A program made the translations under genes and the position numbers. A model generated the notes under the pieces. It was not told where the DNA came from. It searched no databases and saw nothing but the letters and a program-made list of their open reading frames with translations. A stretch of DNA of 61,329 bases from Schleiferilactobacillus harbinensis DSM 16991 (lineage in GTDB: Bacteria; Bacillota; Bacilli; Lactobacillales; Lactobacillaceae). The DNA is taken from contig NZ_AUEH01000016.1 of the NCBI RefSeq assembly GCF_000425885.1, forward strand, positions 1-61,329, written 5' to 3'. Every line of letters starts with the position of its first letter. Position 1 is the stretch's first letter. This document shows, piece by piece, positions 36,760 through 46,230 of this stretch.

Positions 36760-37956
36760 TCACTGCGCTGGCGCGGCGTGGGCAGCACTGTGCAGCCGCA
36801 TGCCCGCGACGCCTAAGATGACGGTCATGGCCAAGGAAAACAGACCAAAAACGATCAGCACATTGGTACTGCTGTGGACCAGCCCTTCAATGGCGGACAT
36901 CACGTACGGCGCACAGAAGCCGCCGACGTTGCAGCCGACCAGCAGGATCGAGGTCGCCAATGTTGCTGAACCGGCTTCCACGACTTCAGTGCCGCGGTTG
37001 AAGGCGTAGGAACCCAGCAGTGTCGGGCCGATACCGACGACGAGCACCGTGCCGATCCCGGTCAGCCACAAGTTGCTGGAATACGCGGCCAGCAGATTGC
37101 CTAAGGCCATGCAGGCGGCGCCGATCATGAAGACGTATTGGTGGATTGCCTTGTGCAGCATACCGAAGCTGAAGCCAACCAGCATGCCCATCAGGGTCGT
37201 CACACTCAGCCAAGTGCTGACGCCGGTGGCGGTACCGTAGCCGGCATCCACGACAATGGTCGGAATACGCACATTGAAGCCAGCCTGAATACAGATAAAG
37301 GCTAACATCGTTAAGGCCAAACCAACGACTTTCAGATTAATATGCTGCTGAACTTTGTGACCGGTCTGATCGGTACTTTCCATCGATTTGACCTGCGGTA
37401 CGAAGAACCAGAATAGGATCAAAATCGGGAAGGCAATCAAGTACACCAGATAAGACAGGTGCCAATTGATCGTCAGCAGCCACCCGGCAACAAAGGTCAT
37501 CGCTGCGTTCCCAATGGATTGAAACGCGCTTTGAAAACCAATGGACTGGGCCTTTTTCTCCCCGCTAAAGAACACAGAGAGCAAGGACACGGCCAGGGAG
37601 TTGAACACCCCGAAACCGGCGCCCAGCAAGATCCGGGAAACTAAGATTGTTGGATAATTGGTGGTGAATGCCGGGACGATCCCAGCGACCCCCACCAGCA
37701 GCAGACCTAACGCCACCGTGTTCTTCGCTCCGAGTTTGCGGGCGATCCAGCTGCTGAGCAGGACCATCACCGTGACAGAGAACGTCGGCACCGTGGCCAA
37801 CGATTCCAATGAGGCCAGGGATTGTCCGGGCATTGCCTTTTGCATTGCCGGCAAGGTGGCCGAAATGGCATACGCACTCGTCAAAACCAGCGAAATGGAC
37901 AGGAGTGCGGATTGGAGCAATAGTCCATTCTTTTTCGGTTGTGTTTGTGCAGCCAT
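36760..37956 (-). CDS. MFS transporter
   Basis: 398 residues, about twelve membrane helices, MFS fold with the loop GARxxxxxG variant RKLGAKNTVALG and a central cytoplasmic loop (PQVKSMESTDQTGHK). Most like the cyanate/nitrate-type CynX-NimT or drug:proton groups by eye; substrate not determined. It follows the GH31 gene by 20 bp on the same strand, so it may import or export the sugar handled by that enzyme. Confidence 0.75.
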   Translation of the reverse strand: MAAQTQPKKNGLLLQSALLSISLVLTSAYAISATLPAMQKAMPGQSLASLESLATVPTFSVTVMVLLSSWIARKLGAKNTVALGLLLVGVAGIVPAFTTNYPTILVSRILLGAGFGVFNSLAVSLLSVFFSGEKKAQSIGFQSAFQSIGNAAMTFVAGWLLTINWHLSYLVYLIAFPILILFWFFVPQVKSMESTDQTGHKVQQHINLKVVGLALTMLAFICIQAGFNVRIPTIVVDAGYGTATGVSTWLSVTTLMGMLVGFSFGMLHKAIHQYVFMIGAACMALGNLLAAYSSNLWLTGIGTVLVVGIGPTLLGSYAFNRGTEVVEAGSATLATSILLVGCNVGGFCAPYVMSAIEGLVHSSTNVLIVFGLFSLAMTVILGVAGMRLHSAAHAAPAQ

Positions 37957-37976
37957 AAGTGTCTCTTCTTTCTTAA

Positions 37977-39539
37977 TTAATCAATTTTCTGATAAGCAGG
38001 CAGCGTGCTCAAATCAACAGGCACATCTTTTTCGCCGCCGCCAGTGACGACATCGTGAGTATCATGAATGGATTGCCACTTGCCGGCGGGGAAGTAAATC
38101 GTCTTGTGGGCGGCCCCCTTCTCCAGCACTGGCGCTACCAACAGCTTAGCCCCCAGCATGAACTGGGTCTTGGCAAAGGCCAACGGTGTTTCAGGATACT
38201 CATAAGCCATCGGCCGGGTGATCGGTTCCCCGGTCTTGGCGGCGTTTTGCGCCAACGCAATAATATAATCGGCATAGTCGTGGTGCAACTTGGCGGCTTG
38301 GATGCAGAGATCCAAGTGTTCCTTGTCCAGCACCCGCCATGGAGCAACGGAGAACTGCATCATGGCCATTAAGGCGGCACATTGGGCTGAACGAACGATC
38401 AATTCTTGGTCCAGATGCCCCTTCTTACCCAAGAAACTGGTGTATTCACCCCCGCCAATCATGTCGGGACAGTTATAGTAATACCCCAGCAGCCCCTGGG
38501 TGAGCGTATCCGGGATCAATTCCGATAATCCGTTGACGCCCCACTCAAAGGACTTGTCTTGCAAGCGGTTGACCAGCGGCGCGCCTTGGTTCTTGAAGTT
38601 GACCCGGTATTCGTTATACGGGAATTCCAGGCCGAATTCGCCCCAGAGCTGGGTCTGCTCGGTCTTGCTCAGTTGCATGACGGACCGGTCGTCATCGTCG
38701 TAGAATTTGGCATCGCCGGCATCGAACTTGAAGCCGTCGACCCCGGTCTCGGTCTGTAATTTGGTCAGGGCATGTTTGTACCAGGCATACGTCTTAGGAT
38801 TCGATAGATCCAGCAGTGCACCGTAGCCGTTCCACCATTCGCGGATGACCGGGGTCCCATCAGCCTTTTCAATCAGCATGTGCTGATCCCGTAAGTCGTG
38901 GTATTCCGGCGTGTCTGGCGTCACGAACGGGCAAGTCCAGACCATGACTTTGAAGCCCATGTCGTGGAGCTCTTGGACCATGCCCTTGGCATCCGGGAAC
39001 TTGCGGATGGAAAATTCCCAACGGCCGTAATATTCCGCCCAGAGGTCGTCGATCATAATGATGCCCGGGGCAAAACCGTGATCCACAATACCGTGGGCGT
39101 ACTTCAGCACATCGGCTTGGTTTTGCTTGTACATCAATTCAATCCAGTCGTTCCATTGGGCCAGCTTGAAGAACTCAGCCGGCGGCATTTTACCTAGGGT
39201 AAAGGTCTGCCGGGCCAAGGTCTGCTGCGCGTCCTTTAAATTATGGCCGGATTCATCAAGATAGAGCGTTGAGCGCCCGGCGATTTCCAGATCATTGCCC
39301 TTGACCTGAAGATTAAATGGCTGCGCGCTCCAAAGCGCGCGGCCTGCCGTAGAAATGAATGCTGGCGCCACTTGGTTCGGCGTATTCAGGTGAATCATGT
39401 CTAACTGGTAGTCGCTCCCCTGGGTGAACGGATAAACCGGTCCATCCATGACGCACCCGCCATACCAATATTCACCTTGATGAATTGGAATTGTTAAATG
39501 CTGCTGCAACGTACTGTGCAATTGTTGAACGGTTGCCAT
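37977..39539 (-). CDS. GH31 family alpha-glycosidase
   Basis: 520 residues, cytoplasmic (no signal). N-terminal beta-sandwich, then a TIM barrel with GIIMIDDLWAEYYGRWEF and VDGFKFDAGDAKFY; Asp273 in KFDAGD is the expected nucleophile. The family cleaves alpha-linked glucosides, xylosides or galactosides; I cannot assign the specificity. The ATG at 39539 with GAGGAGG is preferred over the longer frame from 39629. It is in an operon with the MFS gene and divergent from an AraC regulator that is likely to control it. Confidence 0.85.
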   Translation of the reverse strand: MATVQQLHSTLQQHLTIPIHQGEYWYGGCVMDGPVYPFTQGSDYQLDMIHLNTPNQVAPAFISTAGRALWSAQPFNLQVKGNDLEIAGRSTLYLDESGHNLKDAQQTLARQTFTLGKMPPAEFFKLAQWNDWIELMYKQNQADVLKYAHGIVDHGFAPGIIMIDDLWAEYYGRWEFSIRKFPDAKGMVQELHDMGFKVMVWTCPFVTPDTPEYHDLRDQHMLIEKADGTPVIREWWNGYGALLDLSNPKTYAWYKHALTKLQTETGVDGFKFDAGDAKFYDDDDRSVMQLSKTEQTQLWGEFGLEFPYNEYRVNFKNQGAPLVNRLQDKSFEWGVNGLSELIPDTLTQGLLGYYYNCPDMIGGGEYTSFLGKKGHLDQELIVRSAQCAALMAMMQFSVAPWRVLDKEHLDLCIQAAKLHHDYADYIIALAQNAAKTGEPITRPMAYEYPETPLAFAKTQFMLGAKLLVAPVLEKGAAHKTIYFPAGKWQSIHDTHDVVTGGGEKDVPVDLSTLPAYQKID

Positions 39540-39571
39540 TGCGTATTCCTCCTCTGCCTTAACTGCGGTAT

Positions 39572-39585
39572 TCGTACCGCTTTCA
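39572..39585 (-). promoter_or_regulatory. Possible CcpA cre site upstream of the GH31 gene
   Basis: Minus-strand TGAAAGCGGTACGA matches the cre consensus at the TG, the CG centre and the final A, with two deviations in the right half. It lies 33 bp before the GH31 start in the divergent promoter region, where carbon catabolite control would be expected. Confidence 0.4.
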
Positions 39586-39684
39586 CTCTCTATGGTAGCA
39601 GTGCCGCGGGTGATTGAAAATGGTCGCAATTTGGGGAAATTTGTACTATGGTTGGATTACTGACATATCACGAAAGGATAACCG

Positions 39685-40566
39685 ATGCAGCAAGAAACTT
39701 TGATTCGGATGACTGGTCTTCATGACCAGGATCTTGATTTGTTATTCACCGGTCGGGCGCTTTGTTACCCGGACCACAGGTACGGACCCGGCGCGCGGCC
39801 CCATTTTCTATTGCATTTTATCGAAAAAGGCCGCGGACAGTTGACCATCCGCGGCCGTACATTTTATCTTCATGCTGGCCAGGCATTTTTGGTGCGGCCG
39901 GATGAATTAGTCACTTACCAAGCCGACCATCACGATCCCTGGACTTACGATTGGCTGGCGTTTACGGGGTCTTTTGGTGCCAAAATTGTCCAAGAGCTGG
40001 GATTTCGTTTCCCGTTTCCGGTGATGACGATTCCCGCACCAGCGATGCACCAAATTTTGAAACGGCTTCAGACCCTGCGGACGACTTACCGCCCGACGAC
40101 GGTCCAAAATCTGCGCGGCTTGAGCACGGTACTGACCATATTCGCTCTGTTGGCGCAAGTGCACCACCCTGGCCAACCCGCAGAGTATGATCCGGGAGTA
40201 ACCGGTTTTTCATCCACTGCTTGGGCGCATGTGACCAAGGCCGTTGCCCTGATCGAACGCAATTACGCCGAGCGGCTGAGTGCTGCCGCCCTCGCCCGCC
40301 AGCTGAACGTCAATCGATCGTATCTCTCGACGATTTTCAAACAGTTCACTGGGTTGACCATCACCGATTACATCACGACGTTCCGTATTTCCCGCAGTGA
40401 GGAAATCCTATTTACGACTGACTGGCCGATTGCCGAAGTGGCCCGGGTCAGCGGCTTCCGCACGACAGCTTATTTTTCTCGGGTATTCAAGGCCCAGACG
40501 GGGTTCGCCCCGTCGGTCTACCGGCAAAGCCGGTTAAGTCAGCCAACCAGCCACATTGGGACTTAA
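39685..40566 (+). CDS. AraC family transcriptional regulator
   Basis: 293 residues. N-terminal cupin-type ligand domain (about 20-160, FLLHFIEKGRGQLTI and FLVRPDELVTY), C-terminal double helix-turn-helix (about 185-285, LAROLNVNRSYLS-type first helix and the IAEVARVSGFRTTAYFSRVFKAQTG second helix region). Divergent from the GH31-MFS pair, which it probably activates in response to the sugar. Its stop overlaps the convergent ABC permease stop by three to four bases, with no terminator between. Confidence 0.88.
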   Translation: MQQETLIRMTGLHDQDLDLLFTGRALCYPDHRYGPGARPHFLLHFIEKGRGQLTIRGRTFYLHAGQAFLVRPDELVTYQADHHDPWTYDWLAFTGSFGAKIVQELGFRFPFPVMTIPAPAMHQILKRLQTLRTTYRPTTVQNLRGLSTVLTIFALLAQVHHPGQPAEYDPGVTGFSSTAWAHVTKAVALIERNYAERLSAAALARQLNVNRSYLSTIFKQFTGLTITDYITTFRISRSEEILFTTDWPIAEVARVSGFRTTAYFSRVFKAQTGFAPSVYRQSRLSQPTSHIGT

Positions 40567-42077
40567 TTGGCGGCACTGAGTTGGCGCCGGTACTCGGCAG
40601 CAAACGTCAAGCCGAGGCTGCCCGCGATCACCAGCAGATAGACGGCGGATTCGGCCAGGGAGAAGCGGTTGAAGCTGATCATACCCGGGATGCCATTGAG
40701 ATAAAGGAACCAGAACATGGCCAGGAGCATGGTGAACAGGCGGCCATTGTTCAATAGACTGGCCAAGCCTTGGGCGAAGACGGCATTGGCCAGGGCGAAC
40801 AGCAGGAGCTGCGGTACGGCGGCGCCGGCGTGGACCAGGAACGGCAGCATTAACAGCACCGCCGTCGCCGCCCCAACAATCAGTTCGGCGACCTTTTGCC
40901 GCTGGGGTGCGTGGGGCATGGTGGGCAGCCAGGCGGTCCAGCGTTTCGGCGCCGTGCCCAGATCACTGAGCCAAGGCAGGCTGAAGAGCCATAAAATCGG
41001 CAGACCGGCTTGCTGGCGGGCAGTTTCCGGCATGACCCAGATCACCAGCCAGCCGGCGAGCAAGGCCCAGCGATAGAGCCGCGAGCGATCCTGCCACTGA
41101 CAGCGGGCTTCGCCGCGGAGCACCGCCAGCCAAGAAAAATGTGTCTCGGACACTGGCGAATACGGCACTGGCGCGGTTTTTGGCGTAGTGGCTGCGGTCG
41201 GCTCTGGGCGCACTTTGCGCCAACGGCGCGCCCGATGCATCAAGAGGGCCGCAACACCAGCAATCGCCAGCGCGACCATAATTTCGCCCAACATCATCAG
41301 CAGCATGCCGCGGGTCCAGTGCACGCCCGTCATGATCAACGTATGGGTTCCCTGCGTGCCGCCATAGTTGCTCAGCAGCTGCATACTGGTGATCGGACGG
41401 CCGGTCGCTTGGATGCTGGATTGATCGATCACGTCTTGGACGTAATTATTACCGCTCAGATTCAATAGGAGACTCCAAAAATTGGTGGGGTCGGTCAATT
41501 GCAGAGCAAAGACATAAAACAAGCCGAACATATAGATCGCAATCAACCCATTGTGCCGTTTGGCGGTGACACTTTCGCCCAGCAGCGCCAATGCAGCCAG
41601 CAGAATAATGCTGGGAATCAGCACCAAAAACGGTGAGATGAACGTGGCGGCGGGAATGCCCTGCCCCGGAAAACGCAAAACCATCATCGCGCCGGTCGCC
41701 AAGATCGTGAGCAGCAGCATCGTGAGCAGGATCAGGCAATTCGCTCCAAAATGGGCAAAACCATAGCGCAAGCGAGCAAACCGAGTGGTTTCAACCCACG
41801 GCCACAGCCCCTGCTCCCGATCCGTTTGCAGGGCATTAGCGACTACCCCAAAACCAAAGAGCGGCAGGAAAGTACCAAAGATCGAGGCGGCACACACCGG
41901 CAGCCAAGTTGGATTATCAGCTTGCCGATAGATCTTGGGCGCCAAGACCATTACTTTCATGGCGGTGTCAGAGCGCGGCGTGGCTAACACGGCCAGGACA
42001 ACGACAACGCCCATCAACAGCCAGAATGACGACCGCCGGGCCCGTTCTTTAAAGGAAGTGACCATCATCGTCAACAT
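40563..42077 (-). CDS. ABC-2 type transporter permease
   Basis: 504 residues with about twelve hydrophobic segments in two halves joined by a polar linker (ARRWRKVRPEPTAATTPKTAP). Starts ATG 42077 four bases after the ATPase gene. It is the membrane part of the ABC exporter formed with the next gene; substrate unknown. Last gene of the PadR operon. Confidence 0.75.
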   Translation of the reverse strand: MLTMMVTSFKERARRSSFWLLMGVVVVLAVLATPRSDTAMKVMVLAPKIYRQADNPTWLPVCAASIFGTFLPLFGFGVVANALQTDREQGLWPWVETTRFARLRYGFAHFGANCLILLTMLLLTILATGAMMVLRFPGQGIPAATFISPFLVLIPSIILLAALALLGESVTAKRHNGLIAIYMFGLFYVFALQLTDPTNFWSLLLNLSGNNYVQDVIDQSSIQATGRPITSMQLLSNYGGTQGTHTLIMTGVHWTRGMLLMMLGEIMVALAIAGVAALLMHRARRWRKVRPEPTAATTPKTAPVPYSPVSETHFSWLAVLRGEARCQWQDRSRLYRWALLAGWLVIWVMPETARQQAGLPILWLFSLPWLSDLGTAPKRWTAWLPTMPHAPQRQKVAELIVGAATAVLLMLPFLVHAGAAVPQLLLFALANAVFAQGLASLLNNGRLFTMLLAMFWFLYLNGIPGMISFNRFSLAESAVYLLVIAGSLGLTFAAEYRRQLSAAN

Positions 42078-42081
42078 GGTC

Positions 42082-42942
42082 TCACCGCCCTTCTAGTGCG
42101 CTCAGCGTGGCGTCTTCCAGGGTCGGCGTCACGGTGACGGCGGTCTTGGTCGGGGCGCTGGGCGCCACCAAGCGGATATGGATCCCGTCGGCGGCTTGGC
42201 GCATTTCGCTCACTGCTTGACTGGCCTGGGGATGTTCGCCTTGGGGCAGGACATACTCCCAGACATGGCCGGTTGCGGCTTTGATCAGCTGCGGCGCGGA
42301 GCCTTGGAACAGCAGCTGGCCGGCTTTAAGCAGCAGCAGGCGGCTAGCCACGGCTTCAATATCGGAAACGATATGCGTTGACAGCAGAACGATGCGGCTT
42401 TCGGCCAGTTCACTTAGTAAATTGCGCATCATGATCCGTTCGATGGGGTCCAGTCCTGCCGACGGTTCATCAACGATGATTACCTGGGGGTCGCCCAGTA
42501 AAGCCGCAGCCAGGCCGACCCGCTGTTGCATCCCGCCGGAAAAATCACCTAACCAGCGGCCGGCAGCATCCGCCAGATGCATCCGCACTAGCAAGGATTT
42601 GATCTGGTCGTTGGCCTGCACGCGAGGCAAACCCTTAATCGCCGCGATATAGCGCAGATATTCCACTGCACTGAGCTGGGGAATGATGGGCACTTGCTGG
42701 GGCATATAGACCAGCACCCGTTTCATCGCCCGGGGGTGTTTACGAATATCCACTCCGTCCAAGCGGACGCTCCCGCTGGTGGGATGCTGCAAGGTCGCGA
42801 GAATTTTCATCAGCGTCGATTTACCAGCGCCGTTGGGGCCGATCAAACCGACTAACTGGCCGCTGGTCAGGGTACAGCTGACGTCATTCAGGGCCAGCTT
42901 ATTTTTGAATTGCATGGTGACGTGATCAATCGTTAATTCCAT
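42082..42942 (-). CDS. ABC transporter ATP-binding protein
   Basis: 286 residues. Walker A GPNGAGKSTLM, Q-loop, signature DFSGGMQQRV, Walker B VIIVDEPSAGLDP and H-loop STHIVSD, all intact. Belongs to the ABC-2 exporter group. Directly upstream of its permease, with AGCAGGT before the ATG. Confidence 0.9.
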   Translation of the reverse strand: MELTIDHVTMQFKNKLALNDVSCTLTSGQLVGLIGPNGAGKSTLMKILATLQHPTSGSVRLDGVDIRKHPRAMKRVLVYMPQQVPIIPQLSAVEYLRYIAAIKGLPRVQANDQIKSLLVRMHLADAAGRWLGDFSGGMQQRVGLAAALLGDPQVIIVDEPSAGLDPIERIMMRNLLSELAESRIVLLSTHIVSDIEAVASRLLLLKAGQLLFQGSAPQLIKAATGHVWEYVLPQGEHPQASQAVSEMRQAADGIHIRLVAPSAPTKTAVTVTPTLEDATLSALEGR

Positions 42943-42965
42943 GATAGTTACCTGCTTTCCATTTT

Positions 42966-43844
42966 TTAGCGCGCCGTGACCCGGTTGTCGCCGCTTTGCG
43001 TGATCAATTCAATCCGGTTGGCGGCGGACCAATTGTGCGTGACGATTTGCTTCTCGGTGGTCCGGGTAAATAGCGTATTCTCACCATAGCGGGTCTGCAG
43101 GCGGTACCCTTGGGCGGTATCGGTGCCGATCACGCGATTTTCACCAGATGCATTGCGCACGCGGGTCGTACCGAGGAGCTTACTGTTGCGCAGGATGAAA
43201 TCATCGCTGCTGAGTTGGAACCGACCGTCGCGAATTGTTCCCTGCGTGACGGTAATGGTCCCGTCTTGGGCGGTGACTTGCGGTTGGTGCAGCTGAGTTT
43301 TGGTCAGCCGAATATCGCCGGACACTGTCCGAATCTCGGTCTGGTCCGCCTGGGCGCTGCTAACAGTGATATCGCCGCTGGCAGATGCCAATCGCAAGCG
43401 GCCAGTTTGCGGGACGGTATACCGTAATGCCCCATCCTCGGTGCGGATCTTAGCGGTTTGTATCTTTTTATTTTTTGGTACGGTGATGGTGATTCGCGGT
43501 GTGGGGGTATGTCCCAACAGCATGCCCAGATCTGCCCCGCCGGTTTGGGCTAGCGTGAGCACGCCAGCGCGTACCCGGCTGGTGATACCCGTTCCCGTCA
43601 GCATTGTGACTTTAACTTGGTAGTGCGAACCGCTTTTAACGACAACATCCAGATCATCAGTTTTGGCAGTGATCGTGGTGAATGGTGCCAAATTGGTCGT
43701 TTTAGTCGTCACTCGGGACACCATTGGCCGCCCAGATACGATAGCCACTGGTTGAAACCCGTGGTTTAAGCCGCCAATGGCCAATAATGCTAAACCAATA
43801 AACAGCATGCCGGTGCCTATTTGCAAAAGCCTTTTCCACATCAC
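42966..43844 (-). CDS. DUF4097-type beta-strand-repeat membrane protein
   Basis: 292 residues: one N-terminal membrane helix, then repeated short beta strands (KSGSHYQVKVTM, RLASASGDITVSS, TVSGDIRLTK, NASGENRVIG) typical of the DUF4097 'putative adhesin' fold. A DUF4097 protein next to a HAAS protein and PadR is a common Firmicute arrangement, thought to sense or stabilise the envelope. The start GTG 43844 overlaps the upstream stop; ATG 43841 is the alternative. Confidence 0.7.
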   Translation of the reverse strand: MMWKRLLQIGTGMLFIGLALLAIGGLNHGFQPVAIVSGRPMVSRVTTKTTNLAPFTTITAKTDDLDVVVKSGSHYQVKVTMLTGTGITSRVRAGVLTLAQTGGADLGMLLGHTPTPRITITVPKNKKIQTAKIRTEDGALRYTVPQTGRLRLASASGDITVSSAQADQTEIRTVSGDIRLTKTQLHQPQVTAQDGTITVTQGTIRDGRFQLSSDDFILRNSKLLGTTRVRNASGENRVIGTDTAQGYRLQTRYGENTLFTRTTEKQIVTHNWSAANRIELITQSGDNRVTAR

Positions 43845-44470
43845 TAAATCGCCTCCTGACGTTGTCTGCGCACCTTACGATACAGCCAGCGGAAGAACGC
43901 CGCCCAGACGCTGGCCAGGCCTTGGGCCGCCCATTTCAATACCGGGATCAAGATGACTCCGGCCCCGCCGGCGGCCAGCCCCAAACCGAGATAAGAAATA
44001 CCGATCATCGGATCGCTGAACACTAACCAAATACCGCTCCACAGGGCAAACCCGCTGACAAACAGACCAGTCAGGCAGAGTCCGGCCAGGACGATGAGCA
44101 AAGCGGCGGACAGGGCGCTGACGATGAGCAGCAGCGCGATCATCAGGGCAAAAATCATGATCGCGACGGGAATCGACATCGGTGCCGAAAGAATGGCGAG
44201 GACGATCGTCCAAATTTGCCGGGCGTTAGCCCGAGGAGATACTTTTTCACCATCCGCTGACGTGGCGGCACTGCTTTTAATGGAATAGTCGGCTAAAATC
44301 TTGAGCGCCAGCTGCCGGGGACTGCCCAGTTCAGCTGTCACAGCTGCACCATCGGAAAACTGTGCATCCGCGACATAATCTTGAAAATACTCGATGGCTT
44401 CCGTCCGCTCATCCGCTGTCAATGGGGCCAGCAGCCGGGTCAATTCGGCGAAATAGTCTGCAATGGTCAT
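43844..44470 (-). CDS. HAAS/DUF1700 domain membrane protein
   Basis: 208 residues. N-terminal alpha-helical HAAS/DUF1700 domain (about 1-65: YFAELTRLLAPLTADERTEA and GSPRQLALKILADY), then three to four membrane helices. Such proteins are thought to act with PadR regulators in Firmicutes. Overlaps padR by four bases (ATGA) and the DUF4097 gene by one. Confidence 0.75.
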   Translation of the reverse strand: MTIADYFAELTRLLAPLTADERTEAIEYFQDYVADAQFSDGAAVTAELGSPRQLALKILADYSIKSSAATSADGEKVSPRANARQIWTIVLAILSAPMSIPVAIMIFALMIALLLIVSALSAALLIVLAGLCLTGLFVSGFALWSGIWLVFSDPMIGISYLGLGLAAGGAGVILIPVLKWAAQGLASVWAAFFRWLYRKVRRQRQEAI

Positions 44471-44796
44471 TGGGCACCCTCCTTTGGCTCCAATTTAGTT
44501 AAGAAATAATCAATTTGCGCTTTATGTGTCCGCCAATTTTTTTCTGTATCCCGCAGGATTTGGGCACCCAAAGGGGTTAGCTGGTAATACCGCCGGTTCC
44601 GACCGCCAAACGGCTTATCATAGGTGCTCAGCGCTCCTTGGGCCTTCAAACGGCGCAGGACGGGATAAAGCGTGGACGGCGAGATATCAATCGTCTCTTG
44701 AATCTGCTGGGTCAAGGCATAGCCGTAAGTATCGGCCTGCTGTACCACGGCGAGAACGATACCGTCCAGTAATTCCGCACTGATCTGCATCCCCAT
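44467..44796 (-). CDS. PadR family transcriptional regulator
   Basis: 109 residues. Winged helix with the classical DTYGYALTQQIQE and STLYPVLRRLKAQGAL (recognition helix), and RRYYQLTPLG wing. Represses its own operon in most characterised cases. GGAGG eight bases before the ATG. Heads padR-HAAS-DUF4097-ABC ATPase-permease, all linked by overlaps or short gaps. Confidence 0.9.
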   Translation of the reverse strand: MGMQISAELLDGIVLAVVQQADTYGYALTQQIQETIDISPSTLYPVLRRLKAQGALSTYDKPFGGRNRRYYQLTPLGAQILRDTEKNWRTHKAQIDYFLTKLEPKEGAQ

Positions 44797-44834
44797 CGGC
44801 GAGTCCTCCTTTTTCTTACTGTTGACTTGACTAT

Positions 44835-44862
44835 ATTATACGACACACAGTATTAAGTGCAA
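44835..44862 (-). promoter_or_regulatory. Promoter of the padR operon with a probable PadR operator
   Basis: Minus strand TTGCAC-16-TATAAT, a strong sigma-A promoter. The plus-strand inverted repeat ATAC-N8-GTAT (44838-44853) overlaps the -10 box and spacer; PadR operators are inverted repeats with the same eight-base gap (ATGT-N8-ACAT in the best known case). Autorepression is inferred. Confidence 0.65.
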
Positions 44863-44970
44863 GACAATATTGCAGACTATAAACACGAAGGCCCAGTAAA
44901 GCACCTGTTGTCCTTGACCCGTCACGGTTCGTAGGCCAAAATGGGGAGTAACAAGAATGGAGTGACCCGC

Positions 44971-46140
44971 ATGGCATTAATCGACCATATGAAAAAAGAG
45001 CTGGGCGCACTGAAGCCCAGTGATATTTTGGCTTTCAACCACGATATCAGCCAAATTCCCGATATCATTAAATTGACTCTGGGCGAACCGGACTTCAATA
45101 CCCCAGACCACGTCAAATTGGCAGCCATTGGCGCCATTCAACAAAATGACAGCCACTACACCGCCTCTGCCGGCCTGCCCGGTTTGCGCCAAGCAGCGAG
45201 TGATTTTCTCTACAATAAATATCACACCCGCTACGACCCGGCGACCCAGCTGCAAATTACTGCTGGCGTCACCGAGGGCGTGTTTGCGACGTTAACGTCG
45301 ATCTTGAATCCTGGGGACAGCGTGATCATCCCGACTCCGATTTTCCCGCTGTACATCCCCATCACGATGCTCAACGGCGGCGAACCGGTTTTCGTCAATA
45401 CCGCCGAAGACGGCTTTATTCTGCATCCAGAAAAGTTAGCCGCCGCCATTGACGCCCATGCGGACAGCGTCAAGGCCATCGTGCTCAACTTCCCGACTAA
45501 TCCCACTGGCGTGACATACAGTCGCGAAGACTTGGAGAAAATTGCTGACGTCGTGCGGGGCAAAGATATCTTTGTGATCAGCGACGAAATCTATTCTGAA
45601 CTGACTTATTCCGGCCAGCACGTGTCCATGGGCGAGATCCTGCCTGAGCAAACCATTGTCCTCAACGGGGTTTCCAAGTCCCACGCGATGACCGGCTGGC
45701 GGATTGGTTTGATTGCCGGTCCCGCGGACATCATGGCCCAAATCGGTAAGGTCCACCAGTTCATGATCACGTCGGCGACCACCAACGCGCAAGTGGCCGC
45801 AGAGGAGGCCTTCAAGAATGGCCAAGACGACGCGGAACCGATGCGCCAAGCCTATATTGAACGGCGGGATTACCTCGTGCCGGCGTTGGAGAAAATGGGC
45901 TTCTCCGTCGCCAAACCGGACGGCGCATTCTATGTCTTCGCGAAACTGCCCAAGCAGTTCGGCACCAGCAGCTGGGACTTTGCCCGGGCGCTGGCGCATG
46001 AGGCCAAAGTGGCGGTGATTCCTGGGGCTACTTTTGGTCCCGGCGGTGAAGGTTATGTGCGGATTTCTTACGCCACCAGCCTCGACTTGATCAAAGAAGC
46101 CGTGAAGCGGATGGCGGCCTTCGTGGCGGCACACCAGTAA
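44971..46140 (+). CDS. Pyridoxal-phosphate aminotransferase class I (PatA/AraT/AspB type)
   Basis: 389 residues. Class I/II aminotransferase fold: GEPDFNTP near the N-terminus, NFPTNPTG, SDEIYSEL (Asp205 contacts PLP) and the Schiff-base lysine Lys236 in GVSKSHAMTGWR, with the substrate Arg in GYVRISYA. Probably transaminates aromatic or acidic amino acids; the exact substrate cannot be read. The ATG at 44971 follows GGAGTGA; an earlier in-frame ATG at 44941 has no ribosome site. Confidence 0.88.
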   Translation: MALIDHMKKELGALKPSDILAFNHDISQIPDIIKLTLGEPDFNTPDHVKLAAIGAIQQNDSHYTASAGLPGLRQAASDFLYNKYHTRYDPATQLQITAGVTEGVFATLTSILNPGDSVIIPTPIFPLYIPITMLNGGEPVFVNTAEDGFILHPEKLAAAIDAHADSVKAIVLNFPTNPTGVTYSREDLEKIADVVRGKDIFVISDEIYSELTYSGQHVSMGEILPEQTIVLNGVSKSHAMTGWRIGLIAGPADIMAQIGKVHQFMITSATTNAQVAAEEAFKNGQDDAEPMRQAYIERRDYLVPALEKMGFSVAKPDGAFYVFAKLPKQFGTSSWDFARALAHEAKVAVIPGATFGPGGEGYVRISYATSLDLIKEAVKRMAAFVAAHQ

Positions 46141-46172
46141 ACGTAACCTGTACTGAGAGGGATTAGATCAAT

Positions 46173-46218
46173 AAAAAAACTGGAACGGAAGTCGAATGGC
46201 TTCAGTTCCAGTTTTTTT
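46173..46218. terminator. Bidirectional terminator between aminotransferase and lipoprotein genes
   Basis: AAAAAAACTGGAAC...GTTCCAGTTTTTTT with an inner GAAG/CTTC extension; serves both convergent genes. Confidence 0.9.
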
Positions 46219-46230
46219 AATAGCGCCAGT

